A DNA stretch of 64,000 nucleotides. Source: Caenorhabditis remanei (Eukaryota > Nematoda > Chromadorea > Rhabditida > Rhabditidae). Location of the stretch: NCBI RefSeq assembly GCF_010183535.1, contig NC_071330.1, forward strand, positions 2,089,717 through 2,153,716. The letters run 5' to 3'. A program made the position numbers and the translations under genes. Position 1 is the first letter of the stretch; every line of letters begins with the position of its first letter. Of the stretch, positions 45,621-55,143 are shown in pieces. The notes below the pieces were generated by a model that worked only from the letters and a program-made list of their open reading frames with translations, was not told where the DNA came from and ran no database searches.

Positions 45621-45891
45621 GAAGGGTTCTATATTTGGAGACCATCAAATACAGTTAGGTACTGTAATGAAATGTTTAAGTGCGACTATCAAACCATGTT
45701 CGTGGATGCTCATATCAATGATGTGATAAACCAATCTTTTATTGAGACTTGCGAAATTCCGGGCCGGGCCGAGAAAGTGCCGGCCAATAATTATTAGCGA
45801 TTTTCAATTCCAAAAGATACAAAGCAGTTCAAAATGATGGAGAAGCAGTAAAATTGGTGGAGAAAAGGTTGAAAACAGAAGATATTGTTTT

Positions 45892-46871
45892 TCAGTGCAT
45901 AACAATTAGATGAATATTAAGACTACGATGTCCATCTTTCGTCGCAATCACTGCAGGTGTCCCATCTTTCCGTCTGATTTGAACCATATCACAGTTTGAA
46001 AGCCAGTGTCTTTGACTGATATCTCTTTTTATCTCCTCACTCGTATCCATGCATCTGATTCCTTTTAGAAGCACGTCTCTGCTCACGGAATTAGTGAAAT
46101 CGATTGATAGAGACATGCGTTGCAGTCTTGGATTCGATCCATGGATCCAGTGTTTGACGAATCGATTGAATTGATTTTGGTTTGTTGGACGATAGAAGTT
46201 GACTTCCTCACTATTGACCAATAACATGTCGTCTAATGAGTACACATCATCAAATACAATTTTTTTGTAGTTTTGAATAAAGATTTGTTGAATCTGACAA
46301 GTATCTTCAAATGGATTCCTATACAGAAACAATTCCCTTGGGGCATTGAAATGTTTTAAAACTTCCCTGCTCAAAACATCCGTCAATCGTCTAGACACAT
46401 AAAGAATGTTGACACTTCTAATTGTTTTTTTCAATAATTCAATTTCATATTTCTCACAATTTTCATAGAAACGAACATTCGGTGGCGGAGTGTAACAGAA
46501 AATAGTCCGAATATGATTCATCCAATCGCAGAAGTCAGATAGTGTTGATGGTGGAAAGCCCATATTGCAATGATACGTTCTAGTGAACAACCGTATGTTA
46601 TTTGAACCAGAAATCGTGATGTCAACATCACTTGCTTCTAATCGTAACAATGTCACGAGGTGCTTAGTTTTTGTTGAGACAAGGGAGAAATCGAACCTGA
46701 AATGACATATGACGTTTACTACTGAAAATTTGTTTCTCATTTTTAAGGTCCCTGGAATAAATCCCCTCCACAAAATGTGTGGTAAACTCACAATTGTGTC
46801 AATAGCATGTTTTTGAGGACTTTGATGATGACATTTTCGGGAAGCCGTAGTAGTGAAAAAGTAGGTTCCAT
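45892..46871 (-). CDS. F-box/FBA_2 protein, copy 21 (short group)
   Basis: Exon 1 is 46871-46792 (MEPTFSLLRLPENVIIKV), intron 46791-46697 (95 nt), exon 2 46696-45892, giving 294 aa, the shortest intact copy. It lacks the NDSND..ITLPVAA segment. Its region before the C-terminal motif (NSVSRDVLLKGIRCMDTSEE) is like copies 5, 6 and 13 rather than other short copies, a second sign of segment exchange. HWIHGSNPRLQ has His for Arg. IRRKDGTPAVI and HLIVMH close the protein. Predicted SCF substrate receptor. Confidence 0.86.
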
Positions 46872-47389
46872 TCGAACGAATTATCGATTTAAGTAACCGA
46901 ATGAACAGAGGACTGGAGAGAATAGTCGACAGTGTAGATCGGGAGATATTGAGAGTGTCGTTCTGTTTAATTTGCCAGATGATTCTCGAAACTCATTCGT
47001 CGACGGTGTAGGCTGGGAGGAAGGTATGTTAGAGGGAATGAGTCTGTCGCTCTATTTGGTTTCCCAGAAGGTTTTATAGAATCATCTGACATAGGGAATG
47101 AGCCAGAGAGAAACGCACGAGACTCCCGACGACACTTTGTTTATTCTGAACGGTTCCATAAAATGCAGAACATTTTTTAAAAAGGTCGGAACGCGACTCA
47201 ACCAAAAAAAGAGAGCAACATATGAAGCGTGTCTGCAAGGCTCTGGAAACGGAGTTGTTGCACGAAAAACATATAGTTCTGGTTTAGTCATGGCCAGATT
47301 TATCTTACATCAAAAATTTTGTAGAATATACAGGAGAAACGACAAAGAAAAAGTTATTAAAGAAGGTGACATAGAAAAGGAAAACGGTT
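46872..47389. other. Intergenic region between copies 21 and 22
   Basis: A reversed 5' block (46872-47090) is followed by about 300 bp (47090-47390) without cluster motifs except the last ~50 bp. An open plus-strand frame at 47098-47406 overlaps the 3' end of copy 22 and has no recognisable domain; I do not call it. Confidence 0.4.
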
Positions 47390-48399
47390 TTAGTGCAACA
47401 CAATGAAGTGGATATTGAGAGTATCTTCTGATTCTGCGGTTGCAATCACTGCAGGTGTACCATCATTCCGTCTGATCTGGATCATATCAAAGTTAACTAA
47501 CAGATTGTGTTTTTGACTATTTTCTATTTTTGAATCTTCACTCATTTCCATACATCTGATTCCTTTTAAATACACTTCTCCGTTGACGAAATCAGTCGTA
47601 TCGATTAATAGAGACATGTGTTGTAGTCTTGGATTAGATCCACGAATCCAGTGTTTGAGAAATCGATTGAATTCTTTCTGAGATATTGGATGGTAGAGTT
47701 CGGCTCTTTCAATGTTGATCAGTAACATGTCATCCAATGAGAAAACATCATCAAATTCGATAAGTTCGCAGTTTTGAATGAAGATTTGTTGAATCTGACA
47801 AGCTTCTTCGAATGGATTATTGGCTAGAGATAATCTGTTGGGAGTATTGAAATGTTCCAAAACTCTCTTGCTCGAATCGTCAGTCAATTGTCTAGTCGGA
47901 ACAAGCTTCTCGACACTTCCAATTGTATCTTTCAACGAAACGATTTCAAATCGCTCCCAGCCATGACCAAAAGAAACGTTTGGTGGATTAGTCCAAGAGA
48001 ATACAGTCTTGATGTGATTCAGCCAATTTCTGAAGTTGAATGGAGTCGATGATTGAATTCTTGGACCTTTATATCCAACATAAGCAGCAACCGGAAGTGT
48101 TATATCAACGGGTAATAACCCATTCTGATCATTCGAATCTTTATAGAAATCTAGAGCCAAATGATTTCTTTCAAGGAACACAATTGATTTAATACTGCGC
48201 GAAATGCAGATGACGACATCAGTTGCCTTTAATCCACATGATGTCACAAGTCTTTTGGTTTTTGAGGAGATCAGGGAGATGATAAATCTTTAAAAAATAA
48301 AATAGTTTGGAAAAACTGCAGCCAGGAACTTACAGTTGATTAAGATTCAAGGACAATAGCATTTTCAGGAAGTCGAAATAAGGGAAAAGTAGGTTCCAT
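47390..48399 (-). pseudogene. F-box/FBA_2 copy 22, exon 1 deletion
   Basis: Exon 2 (48287-47390) is fully open and typical of the copy 4/17 group (VAAYVGYKGPRIQSSTPFNF, HWIRGSNPRLQ, IRRNDGTPAVI). Exon 1 (48399-48334) is 66 nt instead of 80: 14 bases are missing in the segment that should encode HVLQNM, so reading from the usual ATG gives ..ENAIVLES and a stop before the donor. Without an unseen alternative first exon the F-box is lost. The lesion looks recent because exon 2 has not decayed. Confidence 0.8.
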
Positions 48400-48681
48400 T
48401 TGAATGAATTATCGATTCTGGTGTAAAAATGGGCAGAGAATTTCTAGAGAATAGACGTCCAGTAGGGGGATATGTATCGCAAATGAGGGTATGGTTCTAT
48501 TTGGTTTCCCAGAAGGAGTCTATTACGATCAACGTTTCTTTTGTGAAATATGGATGGAAGTGTCGAGGACAGGGTGCATGTGATTAGCAGGTCGAGAAGG
48601 AGGTATGTTAGGGAAAATGAGTGTGTCGCTCTATTTGATTTCCCAGAAGGTTTTCTAGAATCATCTGTCAAAGGGTGCCTT

Positions 48682-48866
48682 CTGGCAAGGGCTTTGACCC
48701 ATTATGAAGAGGAGGGGATAAGAATCATGACCATCTGCTCAAACATTCTAATGCCCTGTTGATGAGTGAGTGAATGCCACGTCACACATTGAATAATTAA
48801 GTGTCATAATTGGGCACATCTCTTCGACTAACCTCCACATGGATCTATCTATTTCAGTCCGATATT
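48682..48866 (+). repeat. Dispersed ~185-bp cluster repeat (representative)
   Basis: Order of blocks: CTTCTGGCAAGGGCTTTG, CATTATGAAGAGGAGGGGA, ATCATGACCATCTGCTC, ATTCTAATGCCCTGTTGATG, AGTGAGTGAATGCCACG, CACATTGAATAATTAAG, TAACCTCCACATGGATC, TATCTATTTCAGTCC. More than ten whole or partial copies occur in the right half of the window and only a few in the left. No terminal inverted repeats or duplications are evident; it moves with gene blocks. Confidence 0.6.
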
Positions 48867-49299
48867 TCAAGGCTGCAAACGGTGGTGAGATAAAACTAGA
48901 ATATACTTGTCAAGTCCTGCTTTGAAACATTTTTGAAGTGCCGGCTTCAAAAAATGAATCGATTGTTTTCAACATTTTGTTTTCATTTCCATTTTTCTTC
49001 GGAAATGTGAACATTTTTGATGATTTCTAAGAATGTTTCAATAATTCTGAACGATAGTTAAACCTTTGACTGTTTCACGAAATTAGTATGTTTATTCAAT
49101 CGAAATTTATTAGCAATTCCCAATTTCAAAAGTTACAAAACAGTTTAAAAGAAAGAAGAAACAGGAAGTATATAAGAGAAAAGGTTGAAAACAGAAGGAA
49201 AAGCGCACAAGATTATGAACATATGTACTTTGCAAATGCAAGGACGAAGGGAAAAAGGGATCCAGTTGTGGATCGGACTCACAAAATCAATGGAGGTTT

Positions 49300-50284
49300 T
49301 CAGTGCAAAACAATTAGATGAATATTAGGACGACGATACCCATCATTCTTCGTCGCAATCACTGCAGGTGTACCATCCCTCCGTCTGATTTGAATCATAT
49401 CAACATTAGCTGACAGCTTGTGTTTTTCACGGATTTCTCTTTTTGCATCTTTTCTCATTTCCATACATTTGATATCTTTCAAATACACATCTCCACTGGG
49501 AAAATCAATTTTATCGATTGCTACAAGCATGTATTGTAGTCTTGGATTAGACCCATGGATCCAGTGTTTGGCAAATTGATTGAACTGCTTCTGGGTGGTT
49601 GGATGGGAGAGTTCCGCTCTTTCACTATTGATTAATAACATGCCATCCAATGAGTAAACGTCATGATATTTGATAAATTGAAAGTTTTGAATGAAGATTT
49701 GTTGAATCTGACAAGCTTCTTCGAATGGATTCTTGTCCAGAGATAATCTGTTGGGAGTATTGAATTGTTTCAAAACTTCCCTGCTCATAACATCTGTCAA
49801 TTGTCTAGACAGAAAGAGATCGTTGACATTTCCAATTTTTCTTTCAACAATTCGATTTTATGTTTCTCACAATCTTTAGAGAAACGAACATTTGGTGGCG
49901 GAGTGTAACAGAAAATAGTCCGAATATAATTCATCCAATCGCAGAAGTCAGATAGTGTTGATGGTGAAAAGCACATATTGCAATGGGACGTTCTAGTGAA
50001 CAACCCTACGTAATTTGAACCATTAATCATGATAAGGACCTCAAATGCTTCTAATCGTAACGATGCCACCAGATTCTTAGTTTTCCTTGAAACTAGGGAG
50101 AATTTGAACCTGAAAAAAGAAACATGACGTTTACTACTGCAAATGAGTTTCAAATTTTAAAGCTCTTGGAATGAAGCCCTTCCCATAATTTGTAATAAAC
50201 TCACAATTGTCTGAAATCCAGATTTTCGAGAACTTTAATGGTAGCATTTCCGGGAAGTCGTAGTAGTGGAAAAGTAGGTTTCAT
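49300..50284 (-). pseudogene. F-box/FBA_2 copy 23, short group, 1-bp frameshift
   Basis: Exon 1 is 50284-50205 (MKPTFPLLRLPGNATIKV), intron 50204-50110 (95 nt), exon 2 50109-49300. The frame breaks near 49835, where one base is missing (CCAATTTTTCTTTC instead of CCAATTGTTTCTTTC), so LKE..NVNDLFLSRQLTDVM changes frame. The second part is open through SLDGMLLINSE, HWIHGSNPRLQ, IRRRDGTPAVI and HLIVLH. It is the inverted partner of copy 27. Confidence 0.82.
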
Positions 50285-51204
50285 CAACACTCGAATTATC
50301 AATTCTTGTGGACGAAAGAGCAGTGGGTTGGAGAGAATAGTCGACAATGTATGCCGCGAAGGAGGTATGTTAGGGGGAAATGAGATTGTCGTTCTATTTG
50401 ATTTCCCAGAAGTAGATTATTAGGACCAACGTTCTTTTTGGGAAATTTGGATGACGTACTATTTGGTTTCCCAGAATCTGCCATTCTTCAGTGAGGTGCT
50501 TTGGTTCTCAGCCCATAATGAAGAGGAGGGGATAAGAATCATGACCATCTGCTCCAACATTCTAATACCCTGTTGATGAGTGAGTGAGCGCCACATTGGA
50601 TAATTATGTATTATAATTGGGCACATCTCTTAGATTAACCTCCGCATGGATCTATCTGAGAGAGGGAGGTATGTATGTTAGGGGCAAATGAGTCTATCGC
50701 TTTATTTGATTTCCCAGAACGTTCTCGAGAATCATCTGTCATGGGTTTCCTTCTAGCAAGAGCCTTGGTTCTTAGCCCATTATTAATAGGAGTGGATAAG
50801 AATCACGACCATCTGCTCAAACATTCTAATGCTTTGTTGAAGGTGATGAGTGTCACGTCACACATTGGACAATTAGGTGTCATCTCTTAGATTAATCTCC
50901 TCAGGGATCTGTTTGTTGCAGTTTCAGAAAAATTTCAGAACTGTGAAACGGTCGTGAGATATAATAAGAATAGTATACTATGCCGCCGGATTTGTCCGCC
51001 TTGCTTCTGTGAACTTCTGGTGATGTATATAAATGGCAACTTCAGCGAATTATGTAAACTTGACAAGAATAACTGAAAGACAGACTTCCATTTGGAAACG
51101 TTTATTTTATTTAAGAAATAAATGCATCATTGTAAATTATATATAGTGGAGGGAATTCAATATAAATGTGAATAAGAGGGAATTACAACATAGTATGCAT
51201 GAAG

Positions 51205-52316
51205 TTATTGGTCATTGGGCCATACATACATTTCGAACCGCGGAAAGTCGTTTTGCAGAACAATTGTCACCAGCTTCCCATCTTTTCTCTTGATATCATA
51301 TCCCCCTTTTATAGTTTCCACCCGTTTTCCATCTGTATCGGGAACAGAACAATAGAATGATCTTTCCACATCATCTGGAACGGTAGTATACTTCAATCCC
51401 TTTAGTACAATCTCCTTGTTATATGGAACTACTTCTTCTTCCCAGTCGACTCGATTCCCCACCAAACAGACATGTTCCAACTCCTCTTTCTGTCCGCGGA
51501 GCCACGATTTGAGATAGATATTCAGATGCTTCTCACGAAGTCTTGAAAAGAGCACAAAAATATGTTTGCAATTCATTATCAACAGATCGTCGAGTGTGAC
51601 CAGAAATCCGTTAACCAAAATCAAATAATCAAAGTTTTGAATGTAGAACTTGCTGAGAGACTCGTGACTCGTGAACTGATTTGTATCAAACCAGATCTCA
51701 CTTGGGTAATTCAACACCTTCATTGTCTTCTCAAATTCGAATTCCCCATAAGTGCAAAGTCTCTTCACTGTGACCCCTTCCATAGTTTTCGAAACACTAT
51801 CAGCATTAAATCCGGAATCTCTATAGTATAGAAATACATACGGTTTGTGAAGAATGGCCAAAAAATGAAGAAGGTATTGTCGAGCTGTCCATCCCTTCGA
51901 CTCTTTGTACTCAATCCGTTCATCTATCTTGCCGTACTGGTCGGCTTGTACGGTAGAGAAAACAAAGTGAGAGAGATCCACGATTGGGAGATGACCGCTA
52001 TTCCTACTCCACAGACTGCTATCATATAAATTGAATTCAATGCCATCACGATTCGGCAAATGAATTACAAAAATGAAATCCCTAGAGTACAGAACTTTCA
52101 GATCGTTCTCAGGCTTGAAGTTTGCAGAAATTGTCAAGGTTTTCGATCGATTGGAGATGAGGGAGAACAGGATTCTGAAAATAAACGAGTACATGATAAC
52201 ATTGATAATTAAAGTGCTAACGGAAAAACTCACAAACTCAACTCCTCCATAGACCGTAATACATGAAGAAGTGCGTTGTCAGGTAGTCGGAAGAGAGGAA
52301 ACATCGTACCGTCCAT
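51205..52316 (-). CDS. Second-type F-box/FBA_2 protein, copy 24
   Basis: Exon 1 is 52316-52234 (83 nt, MDGTMFPLFRLPDNALLHVL), intron 52233-52175 (59 nt), exon 2 52174-51205, giving 350 aa. The second Met (residue 5) could also start it. The F-box continues RILFSLISNRSKTLTISA. The FBA_2 part differs from the main type: LDDLLIMNCKHI, LNIYLKSWLRGQKEELEHV and GGYDIKRKDGKLVTIVL, closer to the classic Caenorhabditis FBXB form. The C-terminus ends YVWPNDQ. Predicted SCF substrate receptor; intact. Confidence 0.9.
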
Positions 52317-52880
52317 CACAGTAGGTAGAGAGAGAGAATGAATAGATTTGAGGCAGGCCTAGGAGGTGGGGCACAGCCACTTATGGAGATGAGGGGATAA
52401 GAATCATGACCATCTGTTCAGATTCCCACATCACCTTCTGTTGTGGAATTAATAGGTCTTAATTGTAAGGTGTCAAGTCGCCTTCAATGTGTGTGAGTGA
52501 GTGAGGGCCACGTCATACAACGGATAATTAAGTGTGATCGGTTGGTTGATCTCTGATGGATTAGACCATCTTCTTTAGGGACTTCAAAGCAACATTCTAA
52601 AGCCCTGTTGATGGTGCCACGTCACACATCAAATAATTAGTTATAACAATTGGGCTCATCTCTTAGACAAACCTCCCCATGGATCTATCTATTTCAGCCA
52701 GAGATTTAACAGTTATGAACGGTCGGAGAATGAAATTGGAATAGTATTCAATGCGGCCGGATTTGTCTGTTATGTTTCTGTGTGAATTGTGTGAACTTGA
52801 CAAGAATAACTGAAAATACAGACTTCCATTAGAACACTTTTATTTTTAAAAAGAAATAAATGCAACGTTATAAATAATAT

Positions 52881-52976
52881 ACCGTATTCCCACTAATTGA
52901 AGCACGCGCTTCTAATTTTCTAAGTGGTTTTCAGAGAGCGCTCGCTTCTATTAGAGGGAATATAACAATACGGAAA
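52881..52976. repeat. Small hairpin element in copy 25 3' flank
   Basis: ACCGTATTCCCACTAATTGAAGC and a later CTTCTATTAGAGGGAATAT..ATACGG form an imperfect inverted repeat of about 95 bp. A decayed relative lies at about 58782-58835 at the matching place of the right duplication arm, supporting the inverted-duplication model. Confidence 0.5.
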
Positions 52977-53014
52977 AATGAATGAGAGTAAATTACAACA
53001 TAGTATGCATGAAG

Positions 53015-54114
53015 TTATTGGTCATTGGACCATACAAACATTTCGAAATACGGAAAGTCGTTTTGCAGAACAATTGTCACCAGTCTCCCATCTTTTCTCT
53101 TGATATCATATCCTCCTTTTATAGCTACTACCCGTTTTCCATCTGTATCAGGAACAGAACAATAGAATAATCTTTCCACATCATCTGAAACAGTAGTATA
53201 CTTCAATCCCTTTAGCAAGACCTCTTTGTTATATGGAACTACTTCTTCCCAGTTGATTCGACTCGCCAATAAACAGACATGTTCCAACTCCTCTTTCTGT
53301 CCGCGGAGCCATGATTTGAGATAGATATTCAGATGCTTTTCACGAAGTCTTGAAAACGTCACACCAATATGTTTGCAGTTTATTAGCAACAGATCGTCGA
53401 GTGTGACTAGAAATCCATCACCAAAATCTAAATAATCCAAGTTTTGAATGTAGAATTTGCTCAAAGACTCGTGACTCGTGAACTGATTTGTGTCGAAGCA
53501 GATCTCACTGGGGTAATTCAAGGCCTTCATAGTCTTCTCGTATTCGAATTGCCCATAAGTACACAGTCTCTTCACTGTGACCCCTTCCATAGTTTTCGAA
53601 ACACAATCAGCACTGAAACTCGGGTCTCTATAGTAGAAGTAGACATCTGGTTGATGGAGAATGTCAAGAAAATGAAGAAGATACTGTCGAGTTGTCCATC
53701 CCTTCGACTCTTTGTACTCTATCAGCTCATCTATCTTGCCGTACTGGTCTGCTAGTACGGTAGAGAAAACAAAGTGAGAGAGTTCCATGGTTGGTAGGTG
53801 ACAGCTCCGCAGACTGCTATCATATAAATTGAAGACAATGCTATCACGATTCCGCAAATGAAGCTCAAAAATGAAATTCGTAGCGTACAGAACTTTCAGA
53901 TCGTTCTCAGGCTTGAAGTTTGCAGAAATTGTCAAGGTTTTCGATCGATTGGAGATGAGGGAGAACAGGATTCTGAAAATGAACGAGTACATGATAACAT
54001 TGATAATTAAAGTGCTAACGGAAAAACTCACAAACTCAACTCCTCCATAGACCGTAATACATGAAGAAGTGCGTTGTCAGGTAGTCGGAAGAAAGGAAAC
54101 ATCGTACCGTCCAT
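53015..54114 (-). CDS. Second-type F-box/FBA_2 protein, copy 25
   Basis: Exon 1 is 54114-54032 (83 nt, MDGTMFPFFRLPDNALLHVL), intron 54031-53973 (59 nt), exon 2 53972-53015, giving 346 aa. It is the tandem neighbour and close paralogue of copy 24, with four residues fewer (short deletion in the SSLRSCHLP region and one in NWEEVVP). LDDLLLINCKHI, KSWLRGQKEELEHV and GGYDIKRKDGRLVTIVL are intact; it ends FVWSNDQ. Predicted SCF substrate receptor. Confidence 0.9.
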
Positions 54115-54568
54115 CACAGTAGGTAGAGAGAGTGAATGAATAGATGTGAGGGAGGTCTAGGTTGGTGCGCCCATTATGGAGAGGAGGGGGTTAGAATTAT
54201 GACCATCTGCTCAAATACTGGCCATGACCTTCTATGTGTTCAGAGAGTGAGTAAGTGCCACGCCACACAGTGAAGGGATTCTGTTATTTAACTATCTACT
54301 TCTGACTTCCCACTTTCGAATAAGAAATTTTCATTTACTAAAAACTCCGATTTACGGCAAACTCTTCAATCAAAATATGCTGCCCCTAATTAGAACTGCA
54401 CAAAACACGAATGAGAACCGTCAAATCTAAAGTTTTAACCATCTTTTAGTCGGTTCTGACCTGGTTGGTTCTGATTTTCTAATTAGTAATAGTTCTATTA
54501 TATTTCACCGATACACACTTATAAATTTTTCTGATGTAAATAAATATTTATTTGAAAATGATCCACGT

Positions 54569-54953
54569 CAGAATTGTACGGAAGTAAACTCGGAAGTTAG
54601 ACGGAAGTGAGTTTTATTTCGACAATATGAAGCGAACTTCAAGAACATGAAATTGATACGTTGTATTGATGGTATTACTACCCTTCGAGCATAGAAAATT
54701 CCAACATTTTCCTTATCCCCTACCAGTAGACCTGAAAAAGTCTTCACTTCCGACTTCCGACTTCCGGGTTTCAAATTCGGCAGCTTTTTCGGGTCTTCTG
54801 GTAGGGGATAAGAAAAATGTTGGAACTTTTATGCTCGAAAGGTAGTAATACTATCAATGCAACATATTAACTTCATATTTTTAAGTTCGATTTATATTGT
54901 CGAAATAAAACTAACTTCCGTCTATCTTCCGAGTTTATTTCCCAACAACTCTG
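54569..54953. mobile_element. hAT-like palindromic MITE
   Basis: Perfect 8-bp duplications ATCCACGT flank the element at 54561-54568 and 54954-54961. Ends are CAGAATTGTACGGAAG and, read from the right, CAGAGTTGTTGGGAAA, imperfect inverted repeats that extend inward over about 180 bp per arm and meet near 54760 in repeated CGACTTCC motifs. The 8-bp duplication and CAG ends suggest hAT-type mobilisation. No coding capacity is seen. Confidence 0.75.
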
Positions 54954-55040
54954 ATCCACGTTATTAAACTTTGATAGTTTCAAAAACCGCTTTGACCACT
55001 CCAAAAGGAGGGTAACCTTCAAAGTGACCTTTCAAAACAG

Positions 55041-55050
55041 TATATATAAG
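55041..55050 (+). promoter_or_regulatory. TATA-like box of the WSN-type gene
   Basis: TATATATAAG lies 94 nt upstream of the ATG at 55144, a plausible distance for a short leader. It falls between the hAT-like MITE and exon 1. Confidence 0.45.
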
Positions 55051-55143
55051 CTCTAGTTCATTATCAACAGTTATTATTATTCTACTAGAAGTTGTTTCAA
55101 CAATCAAATCACCTACCGTTCTGGAATCAACCAAACTACTTCA

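Larger units (their letters stand above)
48906..53010 (+). repeat. Large inverted duplication, left arm
   Basis: Reading left to right: a CTTGTCAAGTCCTGCTTTGAAA piece, copy 23, dispersed repeats, copy 24, an intergenic stretch with GATCGGTTGGTTGATCTCTG, and the 3' flank of copy 25 with a small hairpin element. All appear in reverse order and orientation at 58735-62720. The arms are diverged (each has its own indels), so the event is not the newest in the window. Confidence 0.7.
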
